This document shows positions 19,344 through 28,434 of a stretch of DNA of 64,000 bases, in pieces; position 1 is the stretch's first letter, and each line of letters opens with the position of its first letter. The notes under the pieces are model-generated. The model was not told the origin of the DNA. It worked only from the letters and a program-made list of their open reading frames with translations, and did not search any database. The translations under genes were made by a program, and so were the position numbers. The DNA is from Lentzea atacamensis (GTDB taxonomy: Bacteria > Actinomycetota > Actinomycetes > Mycobacteriales > Pseudonocardiaceae), in the NCBI RefSeq assembly GCF_003269295.1, contig NZ_QLTT01000008.1:124001-188000 (forward strand), given 5' to 3'.

Positions 19344-22130
19344 ATGAGCGCGAAGACCGGAGCAAGGCGAGGGGAACGAGTCCCCGCGGCCGTGCTGCCG
19401 GTCGCCCGCATAGTCGTGGACGTGCCGCTGGCCCACCTCGACCGCCCCTTCGACTACGCGGTTCCGTCCGAACTGGACGAGGCGGCCGTACCGGGCTGCC
19501 GCGTCCGCGTCCGTTTCGCGGGCCAGCTCGTCGACGGCTACCTCCTCGAACGAGCCGAGACCTCCGACTACGAGAAGAAGCTCGCCTTCATCGAAAAGGT
19601 GGTCTCACCCGAGCCGGTGCTGACGCCGGAAATCGCCGCCCTGGCCCGCGCCATCGCCGACAGGTACGCGGGCGGCATGATCGACGTGCTCAGGCTCGCG
19701 ATCCCACCCCGTCACGCCCGAGCGGAAGCCGCCGCGCCCAGCGCCCCGGCACCGCTGCCCCAGGTCCCGGCTTGGGTGTCGCAGCAGCAGGTGGGCGCCT
19801 CGTCCGACGCGGCCGCCGACTCCGCGCCCGCCACCGCTGCGGCCGTCGGCTCCGACTCCGCTGCACCGGCTGCGGAGCTCGAGCCGGCCACGCCGTCCGT
19901 CGAGCTCGAGTCGTCCGCACCGTCGGCCGAGTCCGCGTCGTCCGCACCGTCTGCCAACTCCGGGTCCGCCGCACCGGCTGCGGAGCCCGCGTCGGCCACG
20001 CCGTCCGTCGACCTCGCGTCGGCCGTGCGGTCCGCGTCGGTCGCACCATCCGCCGAGTCCGCGTCGACCGCGCCGTCCGCCCACTCCACGTCGGCCGCTG
20101 CACCTGCCGGGGATTCCGTCACCTTCGCCGAGCCCTCGTCGGCTGCCGCGCTTGCCGGGGACGCCGTGACCTCCGCCAAGCCGATCGCACCCGCCGCAGG
20201 ACCGACCGTGTCCACCGCGGCCCTGAGCGCACCGGTCACCGAACCCGTCGCTCCTGCCACAGCGCCTGCCGCCCCTTCAGTCGAGCGCACCGCTCGTGCC
20301 GCCGAGTCCGCTGCTCCCACTGCCGAATCTGCCGCTCCCACCGCCGGGCCTGTTTCTCCCACCGCAGGGGCCATCGCTTCTGGTGTCGAGCCCGTTCCTG
20401 CTGGCGCCGAGCCCACGGCTCCCACCGCCGGACCCGTTTCTCCCACCGCCGGGTCCGCCGCTCCTGGTGCCGAGTCCGTCCCTGCTGGTGCCGAGTCCGT
20501 CCCTGCTGGCGCCGAGCCCGCCTCTGCTGGCGGCGTGGCACCGCCCGCGCGTTCGCAGCTGCCGCCCGTCCCCGCCGACGCCTGGTCCCGCTACCCCCGC
20601 GGTCCCAAGTACCTCGAAGCACTCCGCTCCGGCCTGCCCGCTCACGCCGTCTGGCAGGCCCTGCCCTCAGAGGACTGGCCTGCGCGCCTGGCCGAGGCGG
20701 CTGCCGCGGTCGCTTCCACCGGCCGGGGTGTCGTCATCGTCGTTCCGGACCACCGCGATCTGGCGCGTGTTTCCGAGGCGTGCGACAGGCTGATCGAGGG
20801 CGTGGTGACCCTGTCCGCCGACCTGGGGCCGTCGGAGCGCTACAAGCGCTGGCTGGCCGTGCGGCGGGGGATCGCCAGGGTTGTCGTGGGCACCCGTGCC
20901 ACCGCGTTCGCCCCGGTCAGGGATCCCGGTCTGCTGGTCGTGTGGGACGACGGCGACGACCTGCACGTTGAGCCGCGTTCGCCGTATCCGAACGTGCGTG
21001 ACGTGCTGGTTCAGCGCGCGCACATGTCCGGGGCGGCGCTGCTGATCGGTGGCTTCGCTCGTACGGCCGAGGCGCAGCTCCTGGTCGAGACGGGCTGGGC
21101 CCACGAGATCGTGGCCTCCCGGGAGACCCTGCGGGCCGTGGCGCCGCGTGTCGTGTCGGTGGGCGACAACGAGTGGCAGGAGGTTAAGGACCCGGCCGCA
21201 CGTACGGCGCGTCTGCCGTCCATCGCGTTCGACGCGGCTCGTTTCGCTCTGACCGACTCGCCGGTTCTCATTCAGGTGCCGCGTCGCGGGTATGTGCCCG
21301 CGCTCGCCTGCGGGCAGTGCCGGGGGCCCGCGCGTTGCCGGCGGTGTGCGGGGCCGCTGGCGTTGCCCGGCGGCACCGAGGACGGGATGCCGAAGCCCGC
21401 GTACTGCCGGTGGTGTGCGGCCACGGAGGCAGGGTTCCGGTGTCCTACGTGTGGATCTCGTCGGTTGCGTGGTCAGGTCATCGGTGCCCGGCGCACGGCG
21501 GAGGAGCTGGGGCGGGCGTTTCCCGGGTATCCGGTGCGCACCAGCGGCGCCGACGAGGTGCTCACCAAGGTGCCGGGCAGGCCCTCCCTGGTCGTGGCCA
21601 CGCCGGGCGCCGAACCCGTGGCCGAGGGTGGTTACGGTGCTGTGCTGTTGCTCGACGGCTGGGCGTTGCTCGGGCGCGCCGACCTGAGGGCGTCCGAGGA
21701 GGCGCTGCGCCGCTGGATGACGGCTGCCGGCCTGGTGCGCCCCGGCAACGGACGCGTGGTCGTCATCGCGGACTCGGGCCTGACGCCGGTGCAGGCGCTG
21801 GTGCGCTGGGACCCGGTGTGGCACGCGGCCACCGAGCTCGCCGCGCGGACGGAGCTCGGGTTCCCCCCGGCGGTGCGGATGGCGACCATCGACGGCACTC
21901 CGGACGCGGTGAACGCGCTGCTCGACGAGCTGCGGTTGCCGCCCACCGGCGAGATCCTCGGGCCCGTGCCGCTGGGCGACGACGAGACCAAGGAGAGGGC
22001 GCTGGTCCGGGTCGCCCGCAGCGAGGGCCGTCAGCTGGCCGCCGTCCTGGCCGAGGCGCAGGCCGTGCGGACCGCGCGGAAGGAACAGGAGCTGGTGCGC
22101 ATCAAGCTTGATCCGCTGGAGGTCCTCTGA
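19344..22130 (+). CDS. priA: Primosomal protein N' (actinobacterial, helicase motifs lost) with long insert
   Basis: PriA-type replication restart protein, 928 residues versus roughly 650-700 in relatives. The N-terminal 3'-DNA-binding domain (ARIVVDVPLAHLDRPFDY) and zinc-binding Cys clusters (CGQC, CRRC, CRWC, CPTC, about residues 653-705) are kept. The Walker A loop is absent and the Walker B DEEH is replaced by WDDGDD, as in other actinobacterial PriA, so helicase activity is unlikely. Residues about 133-410 are an unusual Ala/Pro/Ser/Glu low-complexity insert between the DNA-binding and helicase-like parts. ATG at 19344 gives the family N-terminus; only a weak AAGAGG precedes it. Confidence 0.93.
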   Translation: MSAKTGARRGERVPAAVLPVARIVVDVPLAHLDRPFDYAVPSELDEAAVPGCRVRVRFAGQLVDGYLLERAETSDYEKKLAFIEKVVSPEPVLTPEIAALARAIADRYAGGMIDVLRLAIPPRHARAEAAAPSAPAPLPQVPAWVSQQQVGASSDAAADSAPATAAAVGSDSAAPAAELEPATPSVELESSAPSAESASSAPSANSGSAAPAAEPASATPSVDLASAVRSASVAPSAESASTAPSAHSTSAAAPAGDSVTFAEPSSAAALAGDAVTSAKPIAPAAGPTVSTAALSAPVTEPVAPATAPAAPSVERTARAAESAAPTAESAAPTAGPVSPTAGAIASGVEPVPAGAEPTAPTAGPVSPTAGSAAPGAESVPAGAESVPAGAEPASAGGVAPPARSQLPPVPADAWSRYPRGPKYLEALRSGLPAHAVWQALPSEDWPARLAEAAAAVASTGRGVVIVVPDHRDLARVSEACDRLIEGVVTLSADLGPSERYKRWLAVRRGIARVVVGTRATAFAPVRDPGLLVVWDDGDDLHVEPRSPYPNVRDVLVQRAHMSGAALLIGGFARTAEAQLLVETGWAHEIVASRETLRAVAPRVVSVGDNEWQEVKDPAARTARLPSIAFDAARFALTDSPVLIQVPRRGYVPALACGQCRGPARCRRCAGPLALPGGTEDGMPKPAYCRWCAATEAGFRCPTCGSRRLRGQVIGARRTAEELGRAFPGYPVRTSGADEVLTKVPGRPSLVVATPGAEPVAEGGYGAVLLLDGWALLGRADLRASEEALRRWMTAAGLVRPGNGRVVVIADSGLTPVQALVRWDPVWHAATELAARTELGFPPAVRMATIDGTPDAVNALLDELRLPPTGEILGPVPLGDDETKERALVRVARSEGRQLAAVLAEAQAVRTARKEQELVRIKLDPLEVL

Positions 22131-22145
22131 CCGGCTGCCGCTTGG

Positions 22146-22610
22146 TCAGCCCTCGTGGTACGAGCGCAGGTTCGCGATGTGGTCGCGGATGTCGTCGTCG
22201 GTGAGCTTCTCGTACTCGAGGTACTCGCTCATGTACGTCATCAGGTCGACGCGCTCCGGGTGGTCCTCGCTCGCGATGACGTGCGCCGTCGTGCCCGCGA
22301 TGCCCGCCGGGAACAGCAGGAAGCCGTCGAGGCCCGCCATGGTGTCGAAGGAGGCGTTCTTGGCCTCCCACAGCGTCCAGACGTCCTCCTCACGGCCGCA
22401 CTCGGCGAGGAGCAGCGCGGCGAGGAGCATCGCCTCGCTCACGCCCCAGCCCTCTCGGTGGGCAGCCGTCTCCTCTGCCAGGAGGTGGCGCAGGAGGTCC
22501 GCGTCGTCGTCGCGGCGCTGGCTCAGCAGCAGCCGCAGGACGTCCTCGCGGTCGGCCTCGTCGAGCGTGGTGTTCGCGAAATCCGTTCGCAACCGGTCAA
22601 GATCGATCAC
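22146..22610 (-). CDS. Hypothetical all-helical protein
   Basis: 154 residues, acidic and Leu-rich, predicted all-helical with no signal peptide or membrane segment, suggestive of a HEAT/TPR-like fold (REDVLRLLLSQRRDDDADLL, then SEAMLLAALLLAECGRE). I do not recognise the family. GTG start at 22610 with GGAG directly upstream and TAAGGT 6 nt before the start. It ends 15 bp from the end of priA, tail-to-tail. Confidence 0.75.
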   Translation of the reverse strand: MIDLDRLRTDFANTTLDEADREDVLRLLLSQRRDDDADLLRHLLAEETAAHREGWGVSEAMLLAALLLAECGREEDVWTLWEAKNASFDTMAGLDGFLLFPAGIAGTTAHVIASEDHPERVDLMTYMSEYLEYEKLTDDDIRDHIANLRSYHEG

Positions 22611-22616
22611 CTCCGC

Positions 22617-22622
22617 ACCTTA
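22617..22622 (-). promoter_or_regulatory. Leaderless-type -10 element
   Basis: TAAGGT on the minus strand, 6 nt before GTG 22610; the spacer contains GGAG, so a short-leader transcript is also possible. Confidence 0.45.
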
Positions 22623-22671
22623 GGCCTTCCTCAAGGACAGTGTTGCCATCCGGTCGTAACGGAGTAGAAGA

Positions 22672-24447
22672 GTGCGCATGTTGCGAACGGTTGCCGCACT
22701 GACGCTGTCCGTCGTACTGGTCGCTCCTGCGCACGCAGGTGCGGCGGAACCACCGCCTCGCGTGCCGGAGCAGGTCGGCTGGGGCGGTGCCGTCTCCAGC
22801 GTCGACCCCGACGCGTCCCAGATCGGTATCGACGTGCTTCGCCGCGGTGGCAACGCCGTCGACGCCGCCGTCGCGACCGCCGCCGCGCTCGGCGTGACCG
22901 ACCCGTTCAGCGCGGGCATCGGTGGCGGCGGGTTCTTCGTCCACTACGACGCGCGCACCAAACGCGTCTCCACTCTGGACGGACGTGAGACCGCACCGCG
23001 CGCCGCGACCGAGCAGCTCTTCGTGGAGAACGGCAAGCCGCTCCCGTTCGCCGAGGCGATGACCAGCGGCCTGTCCGTCGGTGTCCCCGGCACGCCGAAG
23101 ACGTGGCAGCAGGCCCTGCGCAAGTGGGGCACGCTGAACCTGCGCGAGGCCATGGCGCCCGCCGAAGCGCTGGCACGGCGCGGTTTCGTCGTCGACCAGA
23201 CGTTCAACTCGCAGATCGCGAACAACGCCGCCCGCTTCGCCGACTTCACCTCGACCCGTGATCTCTACCTGCCGGGCGGCCAGCCGCCTGCCGTCGGGAG
23301 CACGTTCCGCAACCCGCAGCTGGCCGACACCTACCGCGAACTGGCCCGCACCGAGCTCGCCTCCCTCTACGGCGGCGCGGTGGGCCGCGACCTGGTGAAG
23401 ACGGTCCAGCAGCCCCCGGTCGTGCCCGGCTCGACCCGCAACGTCCGCCCCGGCGCCATGGAGATCTCCGATCTGGCCCGCTACCAGGTGGAACGCCGCG
23501 ACCCCACGCACTCGCGCTACCGCGGCCTGGACGTCTACGGCATGGCGGCCCCGTCGTCCGGCGGCACCACCGTCGGCGAGGCGCTCAACATCCTGGAGTC
23601 GACCGACCTCTCCAAGGCGTCCGACGTCGAGTACCTGCACCGCTTCATCGAGTCGACCAAGCTCGCCTTCGCCGACCGCCTGCGCTGGGTGGGCGACCCG
23701 GCCTTCTCCCGCGTCCCGACCGAGGGCCTGCTCTCGCAGAAGTTCGCCGACTCCCGCGCGTGCCTGATCAAGTCCGACGCCGTGCTGCCCGCCCCGCAAC
23801 CGGCAGCCGATCCGTACAACCCGAAGGCGTGCGAGGCGACCGCCGGCCTCTCGGCACCGCGTGAGGACGCCGAACGCACCACCCACCTCACCACGGCCGA
23901 CCGCTGGGGCAACGTCGTCGCCTACACCCTCACGATCGAGGCGGAGGGCGGCAGCGGCATCGTCGTCCCCGGCCGGGGCTTCCTGCTCAACAACGAGCTC
24001 ACCGACTTCGAGTTCGTCGCCCCGACCGCCGGCGTCCCGCACCCGAACCTCCCCGGCCCCGGCAAGCGCCCGCGCTCGTCCATGTCCCCGACCATCGTCC
24101 TGGACCACGGCAAGGTCGTCCTCGCGGTCGGCTCCCCAGGCGGCTCCACCATCATCACCACGGTCACCCAGATCCTGACCGCCCGCCTGGACCGCAAGAT
24201 GTCCCTGCGTGACGCCGTGGCCGCCCCGCGCGCCTCCCAGCGCAACGCGGCAACGACCCCGGCAGAGGCGGCGTTCATCGCGGCCGCCACGACCCCGGGC
24301 CTGCAGGCCATCGGCCACAAGTTCAGCCAGAACGCCGAGATCGGCGCCGCCACCGCCGTCGAACGGGCCTCGGACGGCCGCTGGCGCGCGGTGGCCGAAC
24401 CGACGCGGCGCGGGGGAGGAGCGGCCCGCGTGGTGAAGGTGGGCTGA
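22672..24447 (+). CDS. ggt: Gamma-glutamyltranspeptidase
   Basis: Secreted, self-processing N-terminal nucleophile hydrolase that removes or transfers gamma-glutamyl groups. Signal peptide about residues 1-26 (VVLVAPAHAGA). The processing site and nucleophile is the first Thr of TTHLTT (about Thr403), preceding the small subunit; GSPGGSTI is the oxyanion-pocket motif and GGNAVDAAVATAAAL marks the large subunit. 591 residues, usual length. GTG 22672 has GGAG at 7 nt; ATG 22678 is a possible alternative. A perfect 15-bp hairpin ends the gene. Confidence 0.95.
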   Translation: MRMLRTVAALTLSVVLVAPAHAGAAEPPPRVPEQVGWGGAVSSVDPDASQIGIDVLRRGGNAVDAAVATAAALGVTDPFSAGIGGGGFFVHYDARTKRVSTLDGRETAPRAATEQLFVENGKPLPFAEAMTSGLSVGVPGTPKTWQQALRKWGTLNLREAMAPAEALARRGFVVDQTFNSQIANNAARFADFTSTRDLYLPGGQPPAVGSTFRNPQLADTYRELARTELASLYGGAVGRDLVKTVQQPPVVPGSTRNVRPGAMEISDLARYQVERRDPTHSRYRGLDVYGMAAPSSGGTTVGEALNILESTDLSKASDVEYLHRFIESTKLAFADRLRWVGDPAFSRVPTEGLLSQKFADSRACLIKSDAVLPAPQPAADPYNPKACEATAGLSAPREDAERTTHLTTADRWGNVVAYTLTIEAEGGSGIVVPGRGFLLNNELTDFEFVAPTAGVPHPNLPGPGKRPRSSMSPTIVLDHGKVVLAVGSPGGSTIITTVTQILTARLDRKMSLRDAVAAPRASQRNAATTPAEAAFIAAATTPGLQAIGHKFSQNAEIGAATAVERASDGRWRAVAEPTRRGGGAARVVKVG

Positions 24448-24476
24448 GCGCGACCTCGGTCACCTCTGCTCGAACC

Positions 24477-24510
24477 CCGGCTGGAGTGCGGAAGCCCGCA
24501 CTCCAGCCGG
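24477..24510. terminator. Perfect 15-bp bidirectional terminator hairpin
   Basis: Arms CCGGCTGGAGTGCGG (24477-24491) and its exact complement (24496-24510) with a 4-nt loop, between convergent genes. Confidence 0.9.
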
Positions 24511-24540
24511 TCGCATGACAAGTCCCGTGTGGACGATGCG

Positions 24541-25155
24541 TTACCCGGCGACCACGGTCTCGCCCCAGGTCAGGTCCTGGTCGGGAGCCGCGGTGCAGTG
24601 GACGCTCATCTGCGTCTGCACACCGCTGAACTTGTGGAAGCTGAGCCGGATGTCACCGCTGCTCGCGAACCGCCACTGGCCGGGCAGGGCATCACCCGGA
24701 TACAGCTGCCGGTCGGAGACCGGACCGGTGACGCCGGCGGCGAACCGGTCGACGGCAATGCCGCGGCCGATGTCGCCGCCGAGGTTCTGCGGCCAGTCCT
24801 CAACACCGTCGTGGTGCACCGACAGGTGTGCGGCAGTTACGGAGACCTGGTCGAACAAGGTCACTCCGCGCGCGGCGAGCTCAGGGCCCAGTACGTCGAG
24901 GTCGAGCCGCACCGACACGCCCCAGCCGCTTGCGGTCAGCGGAGCGGTCGACGGTGATGTGGCCGGCACGGTGCCGAGGAGCCGATATCCGCCGCGCACG
25001 GTGAGCGTGGCCTCCGGCTTTCCGGCGGTGCGCAGCCGAGCCTCGCACGAAGCGGACAGCTCCCCCGTGGACGCCCCGGCCGGTGCGCCGGCCGCGAACA
25101 CGACCGACACGACTGCCGCGAGCACGGCGGCGAACCGGACAGTGGTTCTTCGCAT
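24541..25155 (-). CDS. Hypothetical secreted protein
   Basis: 204 residues with a clear Sec signal peptide (RFAAVLAAVVSVVFAAGAPA, cleavage near residue 30). The mature part is small and beta-rich with two Cys residues (one near the mature N-terminus, one in MSVHCTAAP near the end) that could pair. No catalytic motif and no family recognised. The start at 25155 is chosen for its GGGAGGA site and for giving a proper signal peptide; an in-frame extension to 25257 would bury it. Confidence 0.75.
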   Translation of the reverse strand: MRRTTVRFAAVLAAVVSVVFAAGAPAGASTGELSASCEARLRTAGKPEATLTVRGGYRLLGTVPATSPSTAPLTASGWGVSVRLDLDVLGPELAARGVTLFDQVSVTAAHLSVHHDGVEDWPQNLGGDIGRGIAVDRFAAGVTGPVSDRQLYPGDALPGQWRFASSGDIRLSFHKFSGVQTQMSVHCTAAPDQDLTWGETVVAG

Positions 25156-25328
25156 TGCGGTGATTCCTCCCCCTGCCTGACTTCCAGGCCCCACCGCCAT
25201 GCTGGCACGCGGCACCGACAGTCCTGGATGCGCTTGCACAGCACGGAAAACGCGCAAGAACTGTCAGACCTCCCGACTAGTCTTGAAATTGGGGGAACCC
25301 GGCCGAAGCCGTGTGTGTGGTGCGTGCG

Positions 25329-25847
25329 CTACTGGTTGGTGTGTCCGTCGATGCGTTCGCGGATGAGGTCGGCGTGGCCGTTGTGCTGTGCGTACTCCTC
25401 GATCATGTGGATGTAGAGCCAGCGCACCGAAATCTCGCCCACCCGTTCGTGCAGGAAGGTGTCGTCGAGGTCGCGCGTGGCGGCCGCCGTGCGGGCTTCG
25501 GCCATTTCGGCGACGAGATCTGCGTACTCGGCCTCGGCGCGGGCCGGGTCCAGGTCCTCGAAGGCGCCGTCCCACTTGCCAGGCTCGCTGTAGCGGGCCT
25601 TGACGTCGTGGCCCGCCAGGCGGACGCGGAACCAGACGCGCTCGACGTCGGTCAGGTGGCGGATCAGGCCCAGCAGGCTGAGGTTCGACGGCGGTGCGGA
25701 GGCCGTGGCGAGCTGCTCGCCGGTCAGGCCCGCGCAGTTGCGCAGGAAGGTGGCTCGATGGCGGTCGAGCCACGCTTCCAGCATCGGGCGTTCGGCGCCG
25801 ACGAGCGGTTCGTCGGCCGGTTCTGCTTCGGGTGCCGTCCAGGTCAT
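25329..25847 (-). CDS. DinB/DUF664 family protein
   Basis: 172-residue four-helix-bundle protein of the DinB/YfiT group, often linked to thiol-dependent (mycothiol) transfer reactions in actinobacteria. Candidate metal ligands are His in LIRHLTDVERVWF (about residue 65) and the two His in HMIEEYAQHNGHAD (about residues 146 and 154). Substrate cannot be predicted. It lies 10 bp downstream of the sigma factor's membrane partner on the same strand, so it may belong to that transcription unit. Confidence 0.85.
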   Translation of the reverse strand: MTWTAPEAEPADEPLVGAERPMLEAWLDRHRATFLRNCAGLTGEQLATASAPPSNLSLLGLIRHLTDVERVWFRVRLAGHDVKARYSEPGKWDGAFEDLDPARAEAEYADLVAEMAEARTAAATRDLDDTFLHERVGEISVRWLYIHMIEEYAQHNGHADLIRERIDGHTNQ

Positions 25848-25857
25848 CCGCTCATGA

Positions 25858-26964
25858 TCAACCCATCGGGCCCTCGTAGACGACCGCGTTCTTCGCGTCG
25901 CGGACCGTGACCTGGATGGCTCTGGGGTCGGTCAGGCCGGTCACCTGGGGGAGTGCGGCGACGAAGAAGCCCTCGGTGACGTTCACCGTCTGAGCGGGCG
26001 TGGAAGCGCCGCGCAGTTCGACGGTTTTCGCGTCGCGGCTGGTGCGCCCGACCATGAGGAAGCCGGCGTCGCCGATGGCTCCGCTGACGATGGCCGGCTT
26101 GTTCTCCCCCGCGGGGAGGCCGGGGCGGGGCTGCAGGGTCTCAGGGCCAGTGGTGAACGTGCAGGTGGCCCATTCCCGGTGGTCGCGGTGCGCCACCAGG
26201 ATGCCCTGGGCCGAGATCAGGGGCTCCCAGCCGCGCAGGTCCTCGGCGCGCGTGCCGTTCGCGTAGGCGTTGTCCGCGCACCTGGCCACGATGTTCGCCG
26301 GGGTCCACGGGTCGGCGTTGCCGCTCTCGAAGCTGTCGAAGGTCGCGGCGGCCGGCAGGACGGCGCCGGACGGGAGCGGCACGGTGCGGTTGTCGAAGAC
26401 CAGCTCGGTCACGGTGAGCGGGACCGGCGTGTGGATGACGAAGAAGTCCGGTGTCACGACGGCGGCGCTGGACGCCCGGCTGTGGGACGTCGAGACCTCG
26501 CGGGCGCGGGCCGTCAGCGCGCCGAGCGGGGGGACGCCCGCGATGATCTGACCGGACCGGTAGGTGATCGAGCCCGCTTCCAGCTGGACGGGCCGCGCGT
26601 CCGGCGCGGCGACGCCGGCGGTGGAAGCGGCCAGTTCGCAGAAGCGGCCGTTCTCGCCGACGAGGACCTTCTGCAGGCCGAAGACCACCATTTCGGTGGA
26701 GGACCAGTTCGGGTCGTTCAGCGCGGCGCGGCAGCGGGAGAGGTCCTGGCTCGACGGGGTGTGGACGTCGCCTCGGCCGGGATCGGGAGTTCTGTCGACG
26801 ACCGACTGCGTGATGGCGATGCCGCTCGCGATCAGGAGCGCCACACCGGCGGCCACGGCGAGCGGGGTGTGGTCGCGCCGGCTCCGGACCTCGGTGAAGT
26901 CGGGGCGCATGCGTTCCCTGACGTCCGCCGGGAGCCGGCGGCGGGGTGGCAGGTCGATGGTCAT
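25858..26964 (-). CDS. Single-pass membrane protein coupled to an ECF sigma factor
   Basis: 368 residues: a short basic cytoplasmic N-terminus (about 1-33), one transmembrane helix (about 35-53, PLAVAAGVALLIASGIA) and a large extracytoplasmic domain with several Cys. The start overlaps the sigma factor stop (TGATG), the usual arrangement of an anti-sigma factor, but there is no HxxxCxxC zinc anti-sigma motif and the cytoplasmic part is very short. It could be an atypical anti-sigma, a co-regulator or simply a member of the regulon. I do not recognise the external domain. Confidence 0.8.
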   Translation of the reverse strand: MTIDLPPRRRLPADVRERMRPDFTEVRSRRDHTPLAVAAGVALLIASGIAITQSVVDRTPDPGRGDVHTPSSQDLSRCRAALNDPNWSSTEMVVFGLQKVLVGENGRFCELAASTAGVAAPDARPVQLEAGSITYRSGQIIAGVPPLGALTARAREVSTSHSRASSAAVVTPDFFVIHTPVPLTVTELVFDNRTVPLPSGAVLPAAATFDSFESGNADPWTPANIVARCADNAYANGTRAEDLRGWEPLISAQGILVAHRDHREWATCTFTTGPETLQPRPGLPAGENKPAIVSGAIGDAGFLMVGRTSRDAKTVELRGASTPAQTVNVTEGFFVAALPQVTGLTDPRAIQVTVRDAKNAVVYEGPMG

Positions 26965-27566
26965 CACTCCACCTCCAGGGTGTCGTCGAGGAGTTCCTTG
27001 CGCAGGCGGGACCGGGCACGGGAGATGCGCGAGCGCACGCTCACCTCGGCCACGCCCAGGGCCTCCGCGGCTTCCGCGGCGGACAGCTCGCCGAGGAGGA
27101 CGAGCTGCACCGCCTCGCGTTCGGCGCGGGGGAGGCGTTCGACGGCCAGCAGCACCCGGCTCAGCCGCGCCTCGTGGTCGAGGGCCGACGCGACCTCGTC
27201 CGCGTGGTCGCGCTGCACGTCGTTGCGGGGCACGCGCAGCAGGAGACGGGTGAACCTGGCTTTGCGGCGGAACTCGGACCTCGCCAGGTTGCCCGCGACG
27301 GTGAACAGCCACGGCAGCGCGCTGTCCCGCACCAGGGTCATCTCGGCCCGGCGGCGCCAGGCCGTCAAGAAGGTCGCCGAGGTCAGATCCTCCGCCGTCG
27401 ACCACGACGCGGTCAGCCGGTAGGCGTGGTTCCACACCGCCTCGGCGTAGCGGTCGTACAGCAAGCCGAACGCCTGCTCGTCGCCTCGTGCCCACAGTTC
27501 GGCGTCCGGCGGGGCGTCGTCGGGCACTGCGGCCGCCCCCTCCCAGCTCGGTCGCATCAGCCTCAT
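26964..27566 (-). CDS. ECF RNA polymerase sigma factor
   Basis: 200-residue sigma-70 family factor of the extracytoplasmic-function group. Region 2 (AFGLLYDRYAEAVWNHAYRL, then AEDLTSATFLTAWRR) binds the -10 element and core polymerase; region 4 (ERLPRAEREAVQL...VSVRSRISRARSRL) reads the -35. No extra C-terminal domain. ATG 27566 starts just before region 2; the ribosome site is poor. Co-translated with a membrane protein, which suggests it responds to an envelope signal. Its own target promoter is not evident upstream. Confidence 0.93.
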   Translation of the reverse strand: MRLMRPSWEGAAAVPDDAPPDAELWARGDEQAFGLLYDRYAEAVWNHAYRLTASWSTAEDLTSATFLTAWRRRAEMTLVRDSALPWLFTVAGNLARSEFRRKARFTRLLLRVPRNDVQRDHADEVASALDHEARLSRVLLAVERLPRAEREAVQLVLLGELSAAEAAEALGVAEVSVRSRISRARSRLRKELLDDTLEVE

Positions 27567-27686
27567 GACCTGGAGGTGTCCACCTTCCGGCCGAGTGTTG
27601 CACCTGATCTTCCTACCTCGGGCTGACCGAAGCTCGATACTGCGAGCCGATGTGGGCTGACCTGCGCGAACGGCACAGTGTGTGGC

Positions 27687-27836
27687 ATGACGACGACGAC
27701 TTTCACCGGCACTGCGGCGGCCCACTTCAACTTCCACGCGTTGTTCCGCCCGGTGCTCGCGGCGCTGCGTTTCACCGGTCATTTCGTCGTGGCGCTGGTA
27801 GGCGTGATCTTCCTCGGCAGCGCGTCCGAGCACTGA
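27687..27836 (+). CDS. Small membrane protein, 49 residues
   Basis: Short frame with about 88% G/C in third codon positions, as in real genes here. The product has a Thr-rich start, FNFHALFRPVL and one hydrophobic helix (HFVVALVGVIFLG) and so may be a single-pass membrane peptide. No ribosome site precedes the ATG. It lies between the divergent sigma factor gene and def. Function unknown. Confidence 0.5.
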   Translation: MTTTTFTGTAAAHFNFHALFRPVLAALRFTGHFVVALVGVIFLGSASEH

Positions 27837-27883
27837 CCGCGCTCCTCGTAGACTGGCCTCCAGTCCACCACGAGGAGCATTGC

Positions 27884-28432
27884 GTGACCGTCCAACCCAT
27901 CCGCCTGTTCGGCGACCCGGTGCTGCGCACCCCCGCCGTCGAGGTCACCGACTTCGACAAGGAGCTGCGCACCCTGGTCAAGGACCTGTGGGACTCGATG
28001 CAGAACGCGGGCGGAGCGGGACTCGCCGCGCCTCAGCTCGGCGTTGGACTGCGGGTGTTCACCTACCACTGCGACGGCTTCGCGGGACACCTCGTCAACC
28101 CGACGTGGGACGTGGTCGGCGAGGACATGCAGGACGGCCCCGAGGGCTGCCTGTCCATCCCCGGCCTGTCGTGGGACTGCAAGCGCCATCTGCACGTCGT
28201 GGCCAAGGGCTGGAACATGCACGGTGAGCCGGTCGAGGTCGAGGGCACCGAGACTCTGGCCCGCTGCATCCAGCACGAGACGGACCACCTCGACGGCGTG
28301 CTGTTCCTCGACCGCCTCGACGCCGAGACCCGCAAGCAGGCCATGCGGGAAATCCGGCAGTCCGAGTGGTTCGACGGTACGGTCCCCACCTTGAAGCAGA
28401 GCCCGCACCCACTCTTCGGCAGGTCCAGCTGA
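27884..28432 (+). CDS. def: Peptide deformylase
   Basis: Removes the formyl group from the initiator Met of nascent proteins. All three family motifs are present: GAGLAAPQLG (residues about 46-55), EGCLSIPG with the metal Cys, and HETDH (from about residue 131) with two metal His and the catalytic Glu. 182 residues. The GTG start has GAGGAG 6 nt upstream. It is followed 2 bp later by fmt, pairing removal and addition of the formyl group in one operon. Confidence 0.97.
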   Translation: MTVQPIRLFGDPVLRTPAVEVTDFDKELRTLVKDLWDSMQNAGGAGLAAPQLGVGLRVFTYHCDGFAGHLVNPTWDVVGEDMQDGPEGCLSIPGLSWDCKRHLHVVAKGWNMHGEPVEVEGTETLARCIQHETDHLDGVLFLDRLDAETRKQAMREIRQSEWFDGTVPTLKQSPHPLFGRSS

Positions 28433-28434
28433 CC

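Noticed and set aside
20380..20540. Regular repeats in priA as a possible CRISPR-like array
   Set aside because: The units are short, in frame, Ala/Pro/Ser-coding and lack unique spacers; it is coding low complexity.
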